Shown here: piece after piece, positions 34,299 through 42,572 of the stretch
Numbering within the stretch: position 1 is the stretch's first letter
Layout: each line of letters starts with the position of its first letter
Assembly: GCA_965222745.1 (NCBI GenBank)
Contig: CBDCUW010000003.1
Span: 992,001-1,056,000 of the forward strand
From: CBDCUW01 sp965222745
Lineage (GTDB): Bacteria > Planctomycetota > Planctomycetia > Pirellulales > Pirellulaceae
Length of the DNA: 64,000 nt
Direction of reading: 5' to 3'
Translations under genes and position numbers: made by a program
The notes under the pieces: model-generated
Seen by the model: the letters and a program-made list of their open reading frames with translations, nothing else
What the model was told of the DNA's origin: nothing
Database searches by the model: none

Positions 34299-34378
34299 GA
34301 TTAGCGTGCCCCTTGGGACAAGTCGGCCTGCGATTGCTCTTGCCACTTCTTTGCCCTTCCGACTAAATTGCGAAAACC

Positions 34379-34398
34379 AAATTTGGTTAACCAAATTT
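34379..34398 (+). promoter_or_regulatory. Palindromic operator of the BlaI/M56 pair
   Basis: AAATTTGG-TTAA-CCAAATTT is a perfect 20-base palindrome, 16 bases before the blaI-like start codon. A third half-site-like CCAAATTT overlaps its left arm. It is AT-rich in a GC-rich genome and placed at the promoter of a gene for a BlaI/MecI/CopY-type repressor, a family that binds palindromic sites in its own promoter; autoregulation is inferred. Confidence 0.68.
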
Positions 34399-34414
34399 AT
34401 GCGGAGGGAAAAAA

Positions 34415-34798
34415 ATGGCGAGGCCGGCGACCAAAGAGCTGACGGGGCGAGAGCTGGAGGTGATGCATGTCTTTTGGAACGCGGGTGAAATCACCGCCAC
34501 CGAAGCGCGACAGTTGCTGGCCGGCGCGGGTATCGACCGCGCCTATGTGACCGTTGCCAACCTGGTTCGTATTTTGGTCGAGAAAGGATTTTTGGAAGCG
34601 ACCAATCAGGAGCGGCCCTTTCGCTATCGGCCAGTACGATCGTTCGAGGAGGTATCGGGCAGCTTCGTCGGTGATCTTGTCGACCGAGTTTTTTTGGGAT
34701 CCCGGGAAAAGTTGCTGGTTCAGTTACTTGGACAAAAGAAACGGCTTTCCGAAAGTGAACGCGAGTTTCTGCAGCAATTGCTGAAGGAGCAGTCATGA
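34415..34798 (+). CDS. BlaI/MecI/CopY-family transcriptional repressor
   Basis: Winged-helix repressor of 127 residues. The family pattern is clear: LTGRELEVMHVFWNAGEITATEARQLLAGAG...YVTVANLVRILVEKGFLEATNQERPFRYRPV, followed by the dimerisation helix (FVGDLVDRVFLGSREKLLVQLLGQ). RBS GGAGGG lies before ATG 34415. Its stop overlaps the next start as ATGA, so it is coupled to the M56 peptidase gene, the classical repressor/antirepressor-protease arrangement. The palindrome upstream is the likely target site. No beta-lactamase gene is nearby, so the signal is unknown. Confidence 0.93.
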   Translation: MARPATKELTGRELEVMHVFWNAGEITATEARQLLAGAGIDRAYVTVANLVRILVEKGFLEATNQERPFRYRPVRSFEEVSGSFVGDLVDRVFLGSREKLLVQLLGQKKRLSESEREFLQQLLKEQS

Positions 34799-37011
34799 TG
34801 GCCGGTATCGACGTCACGTTGGCGTGGTGCGTGGTGCAAGTCACGGCCATGTCGCTCGTCGGATTGCTGTTCACGTTGCTTGCGCGTCGCAAACATGCTC
34901 TGGCGTCGACGGCGGCCGTCCTGTCGATCTTGATGATCTTGGTGATGACGGCACTTTCCCCCTTTCCGATTCCCCGTTTCAGTTTTCTGACGGGCGATCG
35001 CGATGTGGTGCAAGGCGATCGAATCGAAAGCCGACATCATGGTGAGCTGGCTGCGGCAGCGGAATCAGCGGAGGTGGACCGGTTGGAGGTGGAACTTCCA
35101 TCGATACGCAGCGCCCTGTTGGCACTGGGTGAGGCGATTCCCATTTCACCTCAACGTTCATACCTACCCGGATGGGTTTCGTTCATTCTGATCGCTCTCA
35201 CCGCAATCGGAATGCTACAGCTCCTGCTGGCCACACGTTCGCTGCGGAATCTGTTGAAGGGGAGTGTTTTGGTTGACGACGTGGAGACCAAGCAGCTGGT
35301 TGCCCGAATCGCTGGCGATCTGAACATTCACGTTCCGATCACGGTCATTCAATCCGATCGCGTTTCAAGTGCGGCGGTGTTTGGTTGGAGATCGCCAAGG
35401 ATCTTATTGCCACAAGATTGGCGCCGCTGGAACCACGATGAGCGGCAGGCTGTTCTGGCCCACGAGCTGGCTCACATTTCACGTCACGATTTCGTTTGGC
35501 GACTGTTGGGGACGATCACTGCTGCGATTCATTTTTTCAACCCCGCTGTTCATCTGCTGCTGCGCCGGCTGGTTTTCTCGCAAGAATTAGCCGCAGATGC
35601 GGTGGCGTCGCGGTGGATGGGACACAACGCATACCTGCGTGCACTGGCAAACTTAACTTTACGGCACAGCGACTCGAATCAGTCCCGCGTGGGACCGAGT
35701 TTCATGCCGGTTTTTTCTGGGCATTTGATCGGGAGGATCAAAATGTTACATGCCACCGATGGATTGGATTCGTTCTCTAGCAGCCGGCTTGTCAGAGGGT
35801 CGGTTTGCGGAGCGATTGTATTGTTTGGATTTGCGGTTGTCGCGGCGCGAGGGTTCGGCCAACCGCCGTCCGAAAGCCAGCCGGCTGTTTCGGACCAGCC
35901 GGAAGCAAGGATTGCTGCGCGGCGGTCGACGGAGTCTTCGCCGCCGACCAATCCGCTGGGCGGATTGTTTGATCGGCAGCAAGTTGCCGCGTCACTGATC
36001 CCGGAGAATGAAATTGGGATGGTCGCCGTGCACGTTGGCGAACTGTCCGAGCACAGCCAGGGCCGGCTGCTGTTGGGCATGTTTGGCGGTTGGATCAGCC
36101 AGCAATGGCAAACCATGTTCCCCTGTCCGCAGCCGCCGGTCATCGACTTCCGTTCCATCGACTCGATTGTCGCCGATGCAAAATTTTCCGGTTCGTACGT
36201 CGACGACGACGACCCCGACACCAAAGACGGCAATTCGACCTTCGGCTGCCATTTTGTGGTGATTCGGTTTGACCAGCCGGTCGCTTGGCAGCAGTGGATC
36301 GAAACCTACATTCCGGATGCCGAGAAGCTGGAGCATGAGGGAGTCGTTTACTTCCAATTGTCGATCCCCGATTGGGGACCGGCGTTGCTGCACGTGGCCG
36401 AGCGCGATCCCCAAACGCTGGTCATGGTCCTTTCGATGGATCGCGAACCGGGACAGATCGTTACGGCCGTCGGCTACGAGGAGACTGAGAATCGCTCCGC
36501 TTGGGCCAGCAGCTGGCAACATCTCGACGGCGGTCTGGTATCGATCATCTTTCACCTCGATGACACCACCTGTGAACTGCCGGAAGAGACGGACGACGAA
36601 AGCCTGAAAATCGCTATCGTCCGTCAATTGCAGCAGATCGCTGAAAACAGCGACTTCGCTGGTTACAGTTTGGACGCGACCGATGACGGCAGCCGACTGG
36701 GCATTCGATGCCGCCTGAGTTGTGCGGATCGCCAGAGTGCCCAGATCGTCGTCGACAGTTTTTCAGCTGTATCCCAACTTGCCACGACGATGCTTCAAGA
36801 GTCACGTCAAAATCCTTCCAGCAGTGAAAAGGGAGAGCCGGAAGATTCGACGGATCAAATGCTGAACGAAATAGCAGCCAGCTTGTTGGCTGCCACCAAG
36901 GTCGACCTGGCCGCGGGTGACGATGGGGCGGTCGACGTGGTGTTCCACGCCAGCTGCCAGGTTCCGTCGTTGGTCCAATTCGTGACGGCGGTGTGCAGAG
37001 AGGAGTTTTAG
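34795..37011 (+). CDS. M56-family (BlaR1-like) membrane metallopeptidase
   Basis: Predicted sensor-protease that cleaves or triggers removal of the BlaI-like repressor. The 738-residue protein has four membrane helices (about 10-30, 38-58, 122-142 and 342-360), with the zinc motif HELAH (about residue 222) in the loop before the last helix: AVLAHELAHISRHDFVWRLLG. The C-terminal half (from about 400) is exported and has no penicillin-binding domain; it looks like a planctomycete-specific domain of repeated alpha/beta segments (GMVAVHVGELSEHSQGRLLLGMFGGW...), so the ligand differs from beta-lactams. Overlaps the repressor gene by 4 bases (ATGA). Confidence 0.88.
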   Translation: MMAGIDVTLAWCVVQVTAMSLVGLLFTLLARRKHALASTAAVLSILMILVMTALSPFPIPRFSFLTGDRDVVQGDRIESRHHGELAAAAESAEVDRLEVELPSIRSALLALGEAIPISPQRSYLPGWVSFILIALTAIGMLQLLLATRSLRNLLKGSVLVDDVETKQLVARIAGDLNIHVPITVIQSDRVSSAAVFGWRSPRILLPQDWRRWNHDERQAVLAHELAHISRHDFVWRLLGTITAAIHFFNPAVHLLLRRLVFSQELAADAVASRWMGHNAYLRALANLTLRHSDSNQSRVGPSFMPVFSGHLIGRIKMLHATDGLDSFSSSRLVRGSVCGAIVLFGFAVVAARGFGQPPSESQPAVSDQPEARIAARRSTESSPPTNPLGGLFDRQQVAASLIPENEIGMVAVHVGELSEHSQGRLLLGMFGGWISQQWQTMFPCPQPPVIDFRSIDSIVADAKFSGSYVDDDDPDTKDGNSTFGCHFVVIRFDQPVAWQQWIETYIPDAEKLEHEGVVYFQLSIPDWGPALLHVAERDPQTLVMVLSMDREPGQIVTAVGYEETENRSAWASSWQHLDGGLVSIIFHLDDTTCELPEETDDESLKIAIVRQLQQIAENSDFAGYSLDATDDGSRLGIRCRLSCADRQSAQIVVDSFSAVSQLATTMLQESRQNPSSSEKGEPEDSTDQMLNEIAASLLAATKVDLAAGDDGAVDVVFHASCQVPSLVQFVTAVCREEF

Positions 37012-37059
37012 CCGTCGCCGATGGGCGGAAAACACGCGATGGGCGCATTTCTTTACGAG

Positions 37060-37097
37060 GGACATCTCGCTGTGTGGCGAGATGTCCTTCGTTCTTT
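37060..37097 (+). terminator. Putative intrinsic terminator
   Basis: Stem GGACATCTCGC (37060-37070) with GCGAGATGTCC (37077-37087), perfect 11 bp, loop TGTGTG, followed by TTCGTTCTTT. It lies 48 bases after the M56 peptidase stop, before the acetyl-CoA synthetase gene. Confidence 0.65.
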
Positions 37098-37259
37098 GGC
37101 GGTTTTGGCGGACGCTCCAAAAACTGCTCGAACTTCGGTAAACTGACCCGCTTGCGACTGCCGCCTTCCGCAATTCCATCCAACAACAGTGCGGTTGGAA
37201 GTTGCAGCGTCCTCCAAAGCCACAATATCACCCTCTCGTGAGCATCGGATTTGCCGAAA

Positions 37260-39215
37260 ATGACAGATTCTTCCTCTGGCCAGATTGATCACGTCCTTGT
37301 CGAAGACCGCAAGTTCCCACCTCCGGCCGAGTTTACCTCGCGAGCGGTTTTTTCGACGATGCAGCAGTACGAAGAAATGTACCAGCGTGCACGTGACGAC
37401 CGTGACGCCTTTTGGAACGAGCAGGCGCTGCAACACCTTCATTGGTTCGAGCCGTTTGGTGAAGTTTGTCGCTGGGATGCTCCGAATGCTCAGTGGTTTG
37501 TGGGTGGAAAAACCAACGCCAGCTATAACTGCCTGGATCGTCACATCGAAGCGGGACGCGGTGATCGTACCGCCATTTTGTGGGAGGGCGAGCCGGGGGA
37601 TACTCGCAGCCTGACCTATGCCCAATTGCAGCAGGAAGTTTGCAAGTGCGCCGAAGGGTTGCAACAGTTGGGCATCGAAACGGGTGACGTGGTCAGCATC
37701 TACATGCCGATGACCCCCGAGCTTGCCATCGCGATGTTGGCTTGTGCTCGAATCGGCGCCGTCCATTCGGTGATTTTTGCCGGGTTCAGCGCCGAGTCGA
37801 TCGCCGACCGAAACAACGATGCCCAGGCAAAGCTGGTCATCACGTCGGATGGGTTGCATCGTCGCGGCAAGGTGCTGCCGTTGAAAGCGACGGTGGACGA
37901 AGCGCTGGAAAAATCACCGTCGGTGAATAACTGCCTGGTGCTCAAGCGAGTCGGCAATGATGCACCGATGACCGAAGGCCGCGATGTTTGGTGGCACGAC
38001 ATCGTCGATTCGCAACCGGGCCAAATCGCGGCCAAACCGTTGGACAGCGAAACAACGTTGTTCATCCTTTACACCTCGGGCAGCACCGGAAAACCGAAGG
38101 GAATTCGTCACACCACGGCTGGATACAACTTGTGGGCCAAACGGACGTTTCAATGGGTGTTTGATCATCGCGATGATGATGTCTACTGGTGCACCGCCGA
38201 TTGCGGATGGATCACCGGCCACAGCTACATTGTCTACGGTCCGCTGTCGGCCGGAGCGACCTGCTTGATGTACGAAGGCGCGCCGAATCATCCTGCCGAA
38301 GATCGTTTTTGGGAGCTGGTTGAAAAGTACAAGGTGACGATTCTGTACACCGCTCCGACGGCGATTCGGGCCTTCATCAAATGGGGTGACCAGCATGTCG
38401 AAAAGCACGACCTTTCCAGCTTGAGGTTGTTGGGCAGCGTTGGCGAAGGCATCAATCCCGAAGCATGGATGTGGTACCACGAAAAAATCGGCGGTGAGAA
38501 TTGCCCGATCGTGGATACCTGGTGGCAGACCGAAACGGGGGGCATCATGATGAGCCCGCTGCCGGGAATCACCGCGACCAAGCCCGGTTCCTGCACTCGG
38601 CCGCTGCCCGGCGTTGTTCCCAAGATCGTGGACGAATCGGGCAAGCCGGTCGAGCAGAACAATGGCGGGATGCTGTGCATCGCCGAGCCATGGCCGGGAA
38701 TGCTGCGCGGAATTTGGGGCGACGACCAGCGTTTTGTTGACCAGTATTGGTCGACCGTGCCAGGCATTTACCTGACCGGCGACAACGCTCGGCAAGACGA
38801 TGACGGCTACTACTGGATCATGGGACGCATCGACGATGTGATCAACGTCTCAGGACATCGGCTCAGCACGATCGAGGTGGAAAGTGCTTTGTGCAGCCAC
38901 GACGCCGTTTGCGAAGCCGCCGTGGTGGGACGCCCGGACGACTTGAAGGGCCAGGCGATCGCCGCCTTTGTGACGATTCGCGATCGTGAACTCGACGAGG
39001 AGTTTCGCAAAGAGTTGAAGCAGCATGTGCGCAAACAGATCGGCGCGCTCGCCCAGCCCGATGATTTGCGGTTCACCGCGGCGCTGCCCAAAACTCGCAG
39101 CGGAAAAATCATGCGGCGGCTGCTCCGCGACATCGCTTCAGGCCGCGAAGTTGCCGGCGACACTTCCACCCTGGAAGACTACTCCGTGCTCGCGAAACTA
39201 AGCGACGAGGACTAG
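37260..39215 (+). CDS. acs: Acetyl-CoA synthetase
   Basis: AMP-forming ligase that makes acetyl-CoA from acetate, ATP and CoA. The 651-residue length is typical. Core motifs: A3 LYTSGSTGKPKGI (about residue 270), A5 TWWQTETGG, A8 YWIMGRIDDVINVSGHR, and near the end LPKTRSGKIMRRLLRDIA, where Lys616 corresponds to the catalytic Lys that Pat/KAT enzymes acetylate to switch the enzyme off. The ATG at 37260 gives MTDSSSGQ; a TTG three codons upstream is less likely. Neighbours are the M56 peptidase and a repeat element. Confidence 0.97.
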   Translation: MTDSSSGQIDHVLVEDRKFPPPAEFTSRAVFSTMQQYEEMYQRARDDRDAFWNEQALQHLHWFEPFGEVCRWDAPNAQWFVGGKTNASYNCLDRHIEAGRGDRTAILWEGEPGDTRSLTYAQLQQEVCKCAEGLQQLGIETGDVVSIYMPMTPELAIAMLACARIGAVHSVIFAGFSAESIADRNNDAQAKLVITSDGLHRRGKVLPLKATVDEALEKSPSVNNCLVLKRVGNDAPMTEGRDVWWHDIVDSQPGQIAAKPLDSETTLFILYTSGSTGKPKGIRHTTAGYNLWAKRTFQWVFDHRDDDVYWCTADCGWITGHSYIVYGPLSAGATCLMYEGAPNHPAEDRFWELVEKYKVTILYTAPTAIRAFIKWGDQHVEKHDLSSLRLLGSVGEGINPEAWMWYHEKIGGENCPIVDTWWQTETGGIMMSPLPGITATKPGSCTRPLPGVVPKIVDESGKPVEQNNGGMLCIAEPWPGMLRGIWGDDQRFVDQYWSTVPGIYLTGDNARQDDDGYYWIMGRIDDVINVSGHRLSTIEVESALCSHDAVCEAAVVGRPDDLKGQAIAAFVTIRDRELDEEFRKELKQHVRKQIGALAQPDDLRFTAALPKTRSGKIMRRLLRDIASGREVAGDTSTLEDYSVLAKLSDED

Positions 39216-39243
39216 TGCCGGAACCTGGAAATGACCTTTACTT

Positions 39244-39507
39244 CATAACCCGAAGCGTGAGCGAGCAAACGTCGTGTTTTGCGGCCTCGCTCACGCTTTT
39301 TGAAGTTGCGCTTTTTGAGCGTCGAAGTGTGATTGTCATTGCAAATTGCGGCACAAATGCAAGTCAGACAACTTCATTCTCCCTCCGGGAGAGTCGGGCT
39401 CTAAGGCCCGGAGAGGGCCCTCCCCGGCCGCTACCGCGTCCGACCCTCCCGCTGCGCGGGAGAGTGACGTGAATAGCGCAACTTCAAAACTCACGCTTCG
39501 GGTTATG
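39244..39507. repeat. MITE-like element with 18-bp terminal inverted repeats
   Basis: Ends are CATAACCCGAAGCGTGAG (39244-39261) and its exact reverse complement (39490-39507). Next to the right end is GCGCAACTTCAAAA (39476-39489), whose complement recurs on the left at 39298-39311; between the two left parts is an extra 36-base segment (39262-39297) forming a hairpin with GCGTGAGCGAG/CTCGCTCACGC (39255-39265/39286-39296). The 264-base body has no gene. It is consistent with a nonautonomous transposable element or structured RNA; no target-site duplication was identified. Confidence 0.65.
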
Positions 39508-39587
39508 ATTTTGCCCGCGTCATGATCAAGGTTATTTCCGAAGTCCAGCACTAGCCCAAGGCTCGTCACTTTGGCTCCTTCTTCTTT

Positions 39588-39663
39588 CTCCCCCTCTCCC
39601 CCACTCCCAATCTCCCGGAAGCGGGTACGTGCGTTCTAGAGTGGGAGATTGGGAGAGGGGGAG
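39588..39663. repeat. Hairpin of CTCCC/GGGAG repeats
   Basis: Left arm 39588-39616 (CTCCCCCTCTCCC then CCACTCCCAATCTCCC), loop of 26 bases, right arm 39643-39663 (GGGAGATTGGGAGAGG then GGGAG). The right arm pairs with the left apart from an extra CCACTCCC in the left. It lies 15 bases after the stop of the minus-strand gene and may end its transcript. The right-arm core recurs at 7361-7420. Confidence 0.7.
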
Positions 39664-39677
39664 TGGAAAGCCGCGAA

Positions 39678-41150
39678 CTAACTCGACAGCGCCACCTCGG
39701 TCTTTCCTTTCGCCAAATCGAAACAGAGGATTGCTCCGCCGGCGTTGTCGTCGACCCAGGTGCCGTGATCCAGCCGATTGCGATCGTTGACTTCGCGCAG
39801 CGAGACAATTTTGCCGGCGGACGTGGCGCGAATGGGGCCACGACTCCCCTGGATGCGCATCGTGAAACGGTCCGCCGCAAACGGTGCGTTCAGGAGGATC
39901 CGGTTTCCGTCGCGGCGGATCTCGGTCAACTTCATCGCCGTCCAATAGCGGCCGATTTCACTGACTTTCATCCACATCGTTTCGTCACCAAAGCGGTCCG
40001 CGAGTGAACGTACGATTCGCTGGAACGTCTGGAATCCTTCTTCACTGCCGTTGCTGTACATGCCCGGCCAGTGACAGAGCATCACTGCTGGTTGGCGACG
40101 GCGAATCAAGTCGACCATTCGGCCGCTGCTTGCGTCGGTCGTGCAGTAACGGTCGCCCTCCGAAAGGGTATCGCCTTGCCAGCCACCGAACCAGTCACCC
40201 GTTCCCGCTGGCACGTTGACCGTCAATCGCACGCTATCGGTCCCAACGCCGCGAAGGTGTTCCAGTTTCGGCTCCGTACTCTGGTCGCCGCCGTTGACAT
40301 ACTTGAAGTAGTGAGGCAGGTCGACGTCGGGATAAACATCCTGCACCGCTTGTTCGACCGCTAGCGAAAGCTCGCTCTTCACCGCGTTGCCAAAACCACC
40401 CGGCGTCGTGATCCCTTCGCAAGGCAAGTCGCAATTCTTGAGAATCCTCAGTGCGTAAGCCAGGTACGCGGTCAACTCATCGACGCTCTTTTTTTCTTGC
40501 GGATACGAATTCTCCATCGTGCCGGCGTTGATCGCCTCGATGGGCCGACCCGTTTTCAGATCGATCACCCGAGTGTGTGTGATCATTTCGGGATGAATGT
40601 CCCAATTCGGCACCATCAAATCACGAACCAGTTTTAAACTGCTTTGTAGCTCCGCCCGCGACCATCCGGGAAGTTCTCGGTCGAGCCAACCGACACATGC
40701 CGGATTGGGCACGATGCTGTATTTTCCTTTCACGCCCTGCTCCGCACACCACTGGCCGAACTTACGGACAAAGGCGTCGGGGATCTCACGCGGCCATGTT
40801 TTCCATGGCTTCTTGTATTGATCGCGATTCGGCCAAGCTGTCGCGAATTGGGGCGTGCAGAAATGGCCCATGTTCACCAGGCAGGTGGAATCATCGATGA
40901 TGAACGAAAGCGGCACTCGGTCGCGGGGCATCAGCACTTCGATACCCGCCGGGCGCGAAGGAAGTTTTTCGGTCGATGCCAAGTCGGGAGTTTCCCCGGC
41001 CCAAGTTGGCGACAGTGGATTCGTCGCCAGCGTGGCACCAGCGACACCCCACGCCGACAGTCGGAGGATTTGACGGCGGTTGGTAAGTTGATTTTCCACC
41101 GGATGACTCCCTACGTTCGTGTATCTTGTTGTCTCGAATCGTTTTTCCAT
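39678..41150 (-). CDS. Tat-type exported protein, possible deacetylase-like
   Basis: Exported 490-residue protein of unknown function. The N-terminal part has NRRQILRLSAWGVAGATLA, a twin-arginine-type signal (Arg25-Arg26). The mature protein starts a conserved segment VPLSFIIDDSTCLVNMGHFC, which resembles the first metal-site strand of polysaccharide-deacetylase-like folds (FxxDD), and has EGITTPGGFGN and VMLCHWPGMYSNGSEEGF further on. Metal ligands cannot be fully assigned. Start ATG 41150; a GTG at 41099 would still keep the signal. It is divergent from a sulfatase gene with a 31-base gap, a layout suggesting joint use on sulfated polysaccharides. Family role is inferred. Confidence 0.62.
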   Translation of the reverse strand: MEKRFETTRYTNVGSHPVENQLTNRRQILRLSAWGVAGATLATNPLSPTWAGETPDLASTEKLPSRPAGIEVLMPRDRVPLSFIIDDSTCLVNMGHFCTPQFATAWPNRDQYKKPWKTWPREIPDAFVRKFGQWCAEQGVKGKYSIVPNPACVGWLDRELPGWSRAELQSSLKLVRDLMVPNWDIHPEMITHTRVIDLKTGRPIEAINAGTMENSYPQEKKSVDELTAYLAYALRILKNCDLPCEGITTPGGFGNAVKSELSLAVEQAVQDVYPDVDLPHYFKYVNGGDQSTEPKLEHLRGVGTDSVRLTVNVPAGTGDWFGGWQGDTLSEGDRYCTTDASSGRMVDLIRRRQPAVMLCHWPGMYSNGSEEGFQTFQRIVRSLADRFGDETMWMKVSEIGRYWTAMKLTEIRRDGNRILLNAPFAADRFTMRIQGSRGPIRATSAGKIVSLREVNDRNRLDHGTWVDDNAGGAILCFDLAKGKTEVALSS

Positions 41151-41181
41151 TTGCCCTCGATTCTAACCATTGAGACACGTC

Positions 41182-42555
41182 ATGCGTTTGTTGGTGCTGG
41201 TCATCGCCATTTTTGGGGTCGTCGCGAGGGGTGTTGCCACTGGCCAGGAGCGGAAACCGAATGTGGTGATCTTTTTCACCGACGATCAGGGAACTTTGGA
41301 TGCAAATTGTTACGGATCCGCAGACCTCCACACGCCGGCTATCGATGCACTGGCCCGTACCGGAGTTCGGTTCACTCAGGCCTACGCCCACGCCGTCTGC
41401 TGTCCGGCCCGCGCTCTATTGATGACCGGACGGCACCCGCAACGATCGGGAATCGTGAACTGGACACAGGGTTCGCGAAAAGAGAATGAGGGCAATCCGA
41501 GTGGAACAAACCTGCCAGCCGATGAAATCACGTTGGCGGAAGCTTTGCGCGCGGCAGGTTATCGTACGGCGCTGTTCGGAAAATGGCACCTTGGCGCACG
41601 CGACGGTCACGGACCGATCGATCAGGGGTTCGATCAATTCTTTGGGCATTTGGGAGGTTTCATCGACAACTACCGCCACTACTTTCTGCACGGCCGCGGT
41701 TTCCATGATCTGTACGAGCAAAAAAAGGAAGTTTTTCATCGCGATGATTATTTTCCTGATTTGATGACGGACCGAGCCGTCCGTTATATCGACCAGCACC
41801 GCGACGAACCCTTTTTCATGTATATCGCCTTCAACATTCCGCACTACCCGGAGCAGCCGGATCGGCAGTTTGTTGATCGCTACCGCGAATTGCCGATGCC
41901 GCGACGGTCCTACGCCGCCATGATTTCCACCGTGGACGATCGCATCGGCCGCGTCATGGGCAAGTTGGAAGAAACGAACCTGCGCGACGATACGATGGTG
42001 ATTTTCATGAGCGACAATGGGCATTCGGCCGAGAACAAGGGGCCGATCGATATCGACGATCACGCCAGCGGTTTTCCCAAGGGACATTACTACAGCGCCA
42101 ACGGCGGCGGTGGAAACACCGGCAAATGGATCGGGCAAAAGGGAAGTTTTCTGGAAGGCGGCATCCGTGTTCCCGCGATCATCAGTTATCCGGCAAAGTT
42201 GCCCGCCGGTGCGGTAAGGGACCAGGCGATCATTGCTGCCGATTGGTTTCCCACCGTGCTTGATCTTTGCGGCATCGATCGTCCCGACGTCACGTTGGAC
42301 GGCAGAAGTGTTTTGCCGCTGATCGAATCAGCAGATGCTCCCAGCCGCCACGACACGTTGCATTGGGGATGGGCGAAAAACTGGGCCGTTCGGCAGGGAG
42401 AGTGGAAGTTGCTTGGCAGTGGCGACAAGCCTCGTCAGTTGGTCAACCTAAGTGGCGAGCAACCGGAACGAGAAAACTATCTCCAACGGCGACCGCGGCT
42501 TGTCGATCGCCTGCATCGAATCCACCGCCAGTGGCTGAACGAAACGCAGCGTTAA
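41182..42555 (+). CDS. Secreted sulfatase 1
   Basis: Arylsulfatase-type alkaline phosphatase-fold enzyme that hydrolyses sulfate esters, probably of algal polysaccharides. The 457-residue protein has a signal peptide (MRLLVLVIAIFGVVARGVATG), the metal segment NVVIFFTDDQG, and the signature CCPARALLMTGR with formylglycine precursor Cys73 (C-x-P-x-R). GKWHLG and MSDNGHSAENKG complete the site. The ATG at 41182 was preferred to a TTG four codons upstream. The anaerobic maturase or FGE needed for the Cys is not in the window. Its end is 17 bases from the convergent sulfatase 2 gene. Confidence 0.94.
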   Translation: MRLLVLVIAIFGVVARGVATGQERKPNVVIFFTDDQGTLDANCYGSADLHTPAIDALARTGVRFTQAYAHAVCCPARALLMTGRHPQRSGIVNWTQGSRKENEGNPSGTNLPADEITLAEALRAAGYRTALFGKWHLGARDGHGPIDQGFDQFFGHLGGFIDNYRHYFLHGRGFHDLYEQKKEVFHRDDYFPDLMTDRAVRYIDQHRDEPFFMYIAFNIPHYPEQPDRQFVDRYRELPMPRRSYAAMISTVDDRIGRVMGKLEETNLRDDTMVIFMSDNGHSAENKGPIDIDDHASGFPKGHYYSANGGGGNTGKWIGQKGSFLEGGIRVPAIISYPAKLPAGAVRDQAIIAADWFPTVLDLCGIDRPDVTLDGRSVLPLIESADAPSRHDTLHWGWAKNWAVRQGEWKLLGSGDKPRQLVNLSGEQPERENYLQRRPRLVDRLHRIHRQWLNETQR

Positions 42556-42572
42556 AAAACGGCTTGCCGCTT

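Noticed and set aside
33797..34414. Possible remnant of an insertion sequence
   Set aside because: The gap is dense in repeats but contains no transposase fragment or paired terminal repeats around a body.
39244..39507. Possible small RNA or riboswitch
   Set aside because: Strong structure, but exact inverted ends favour a mobile repeat; no conserved ligand-binding core seen.
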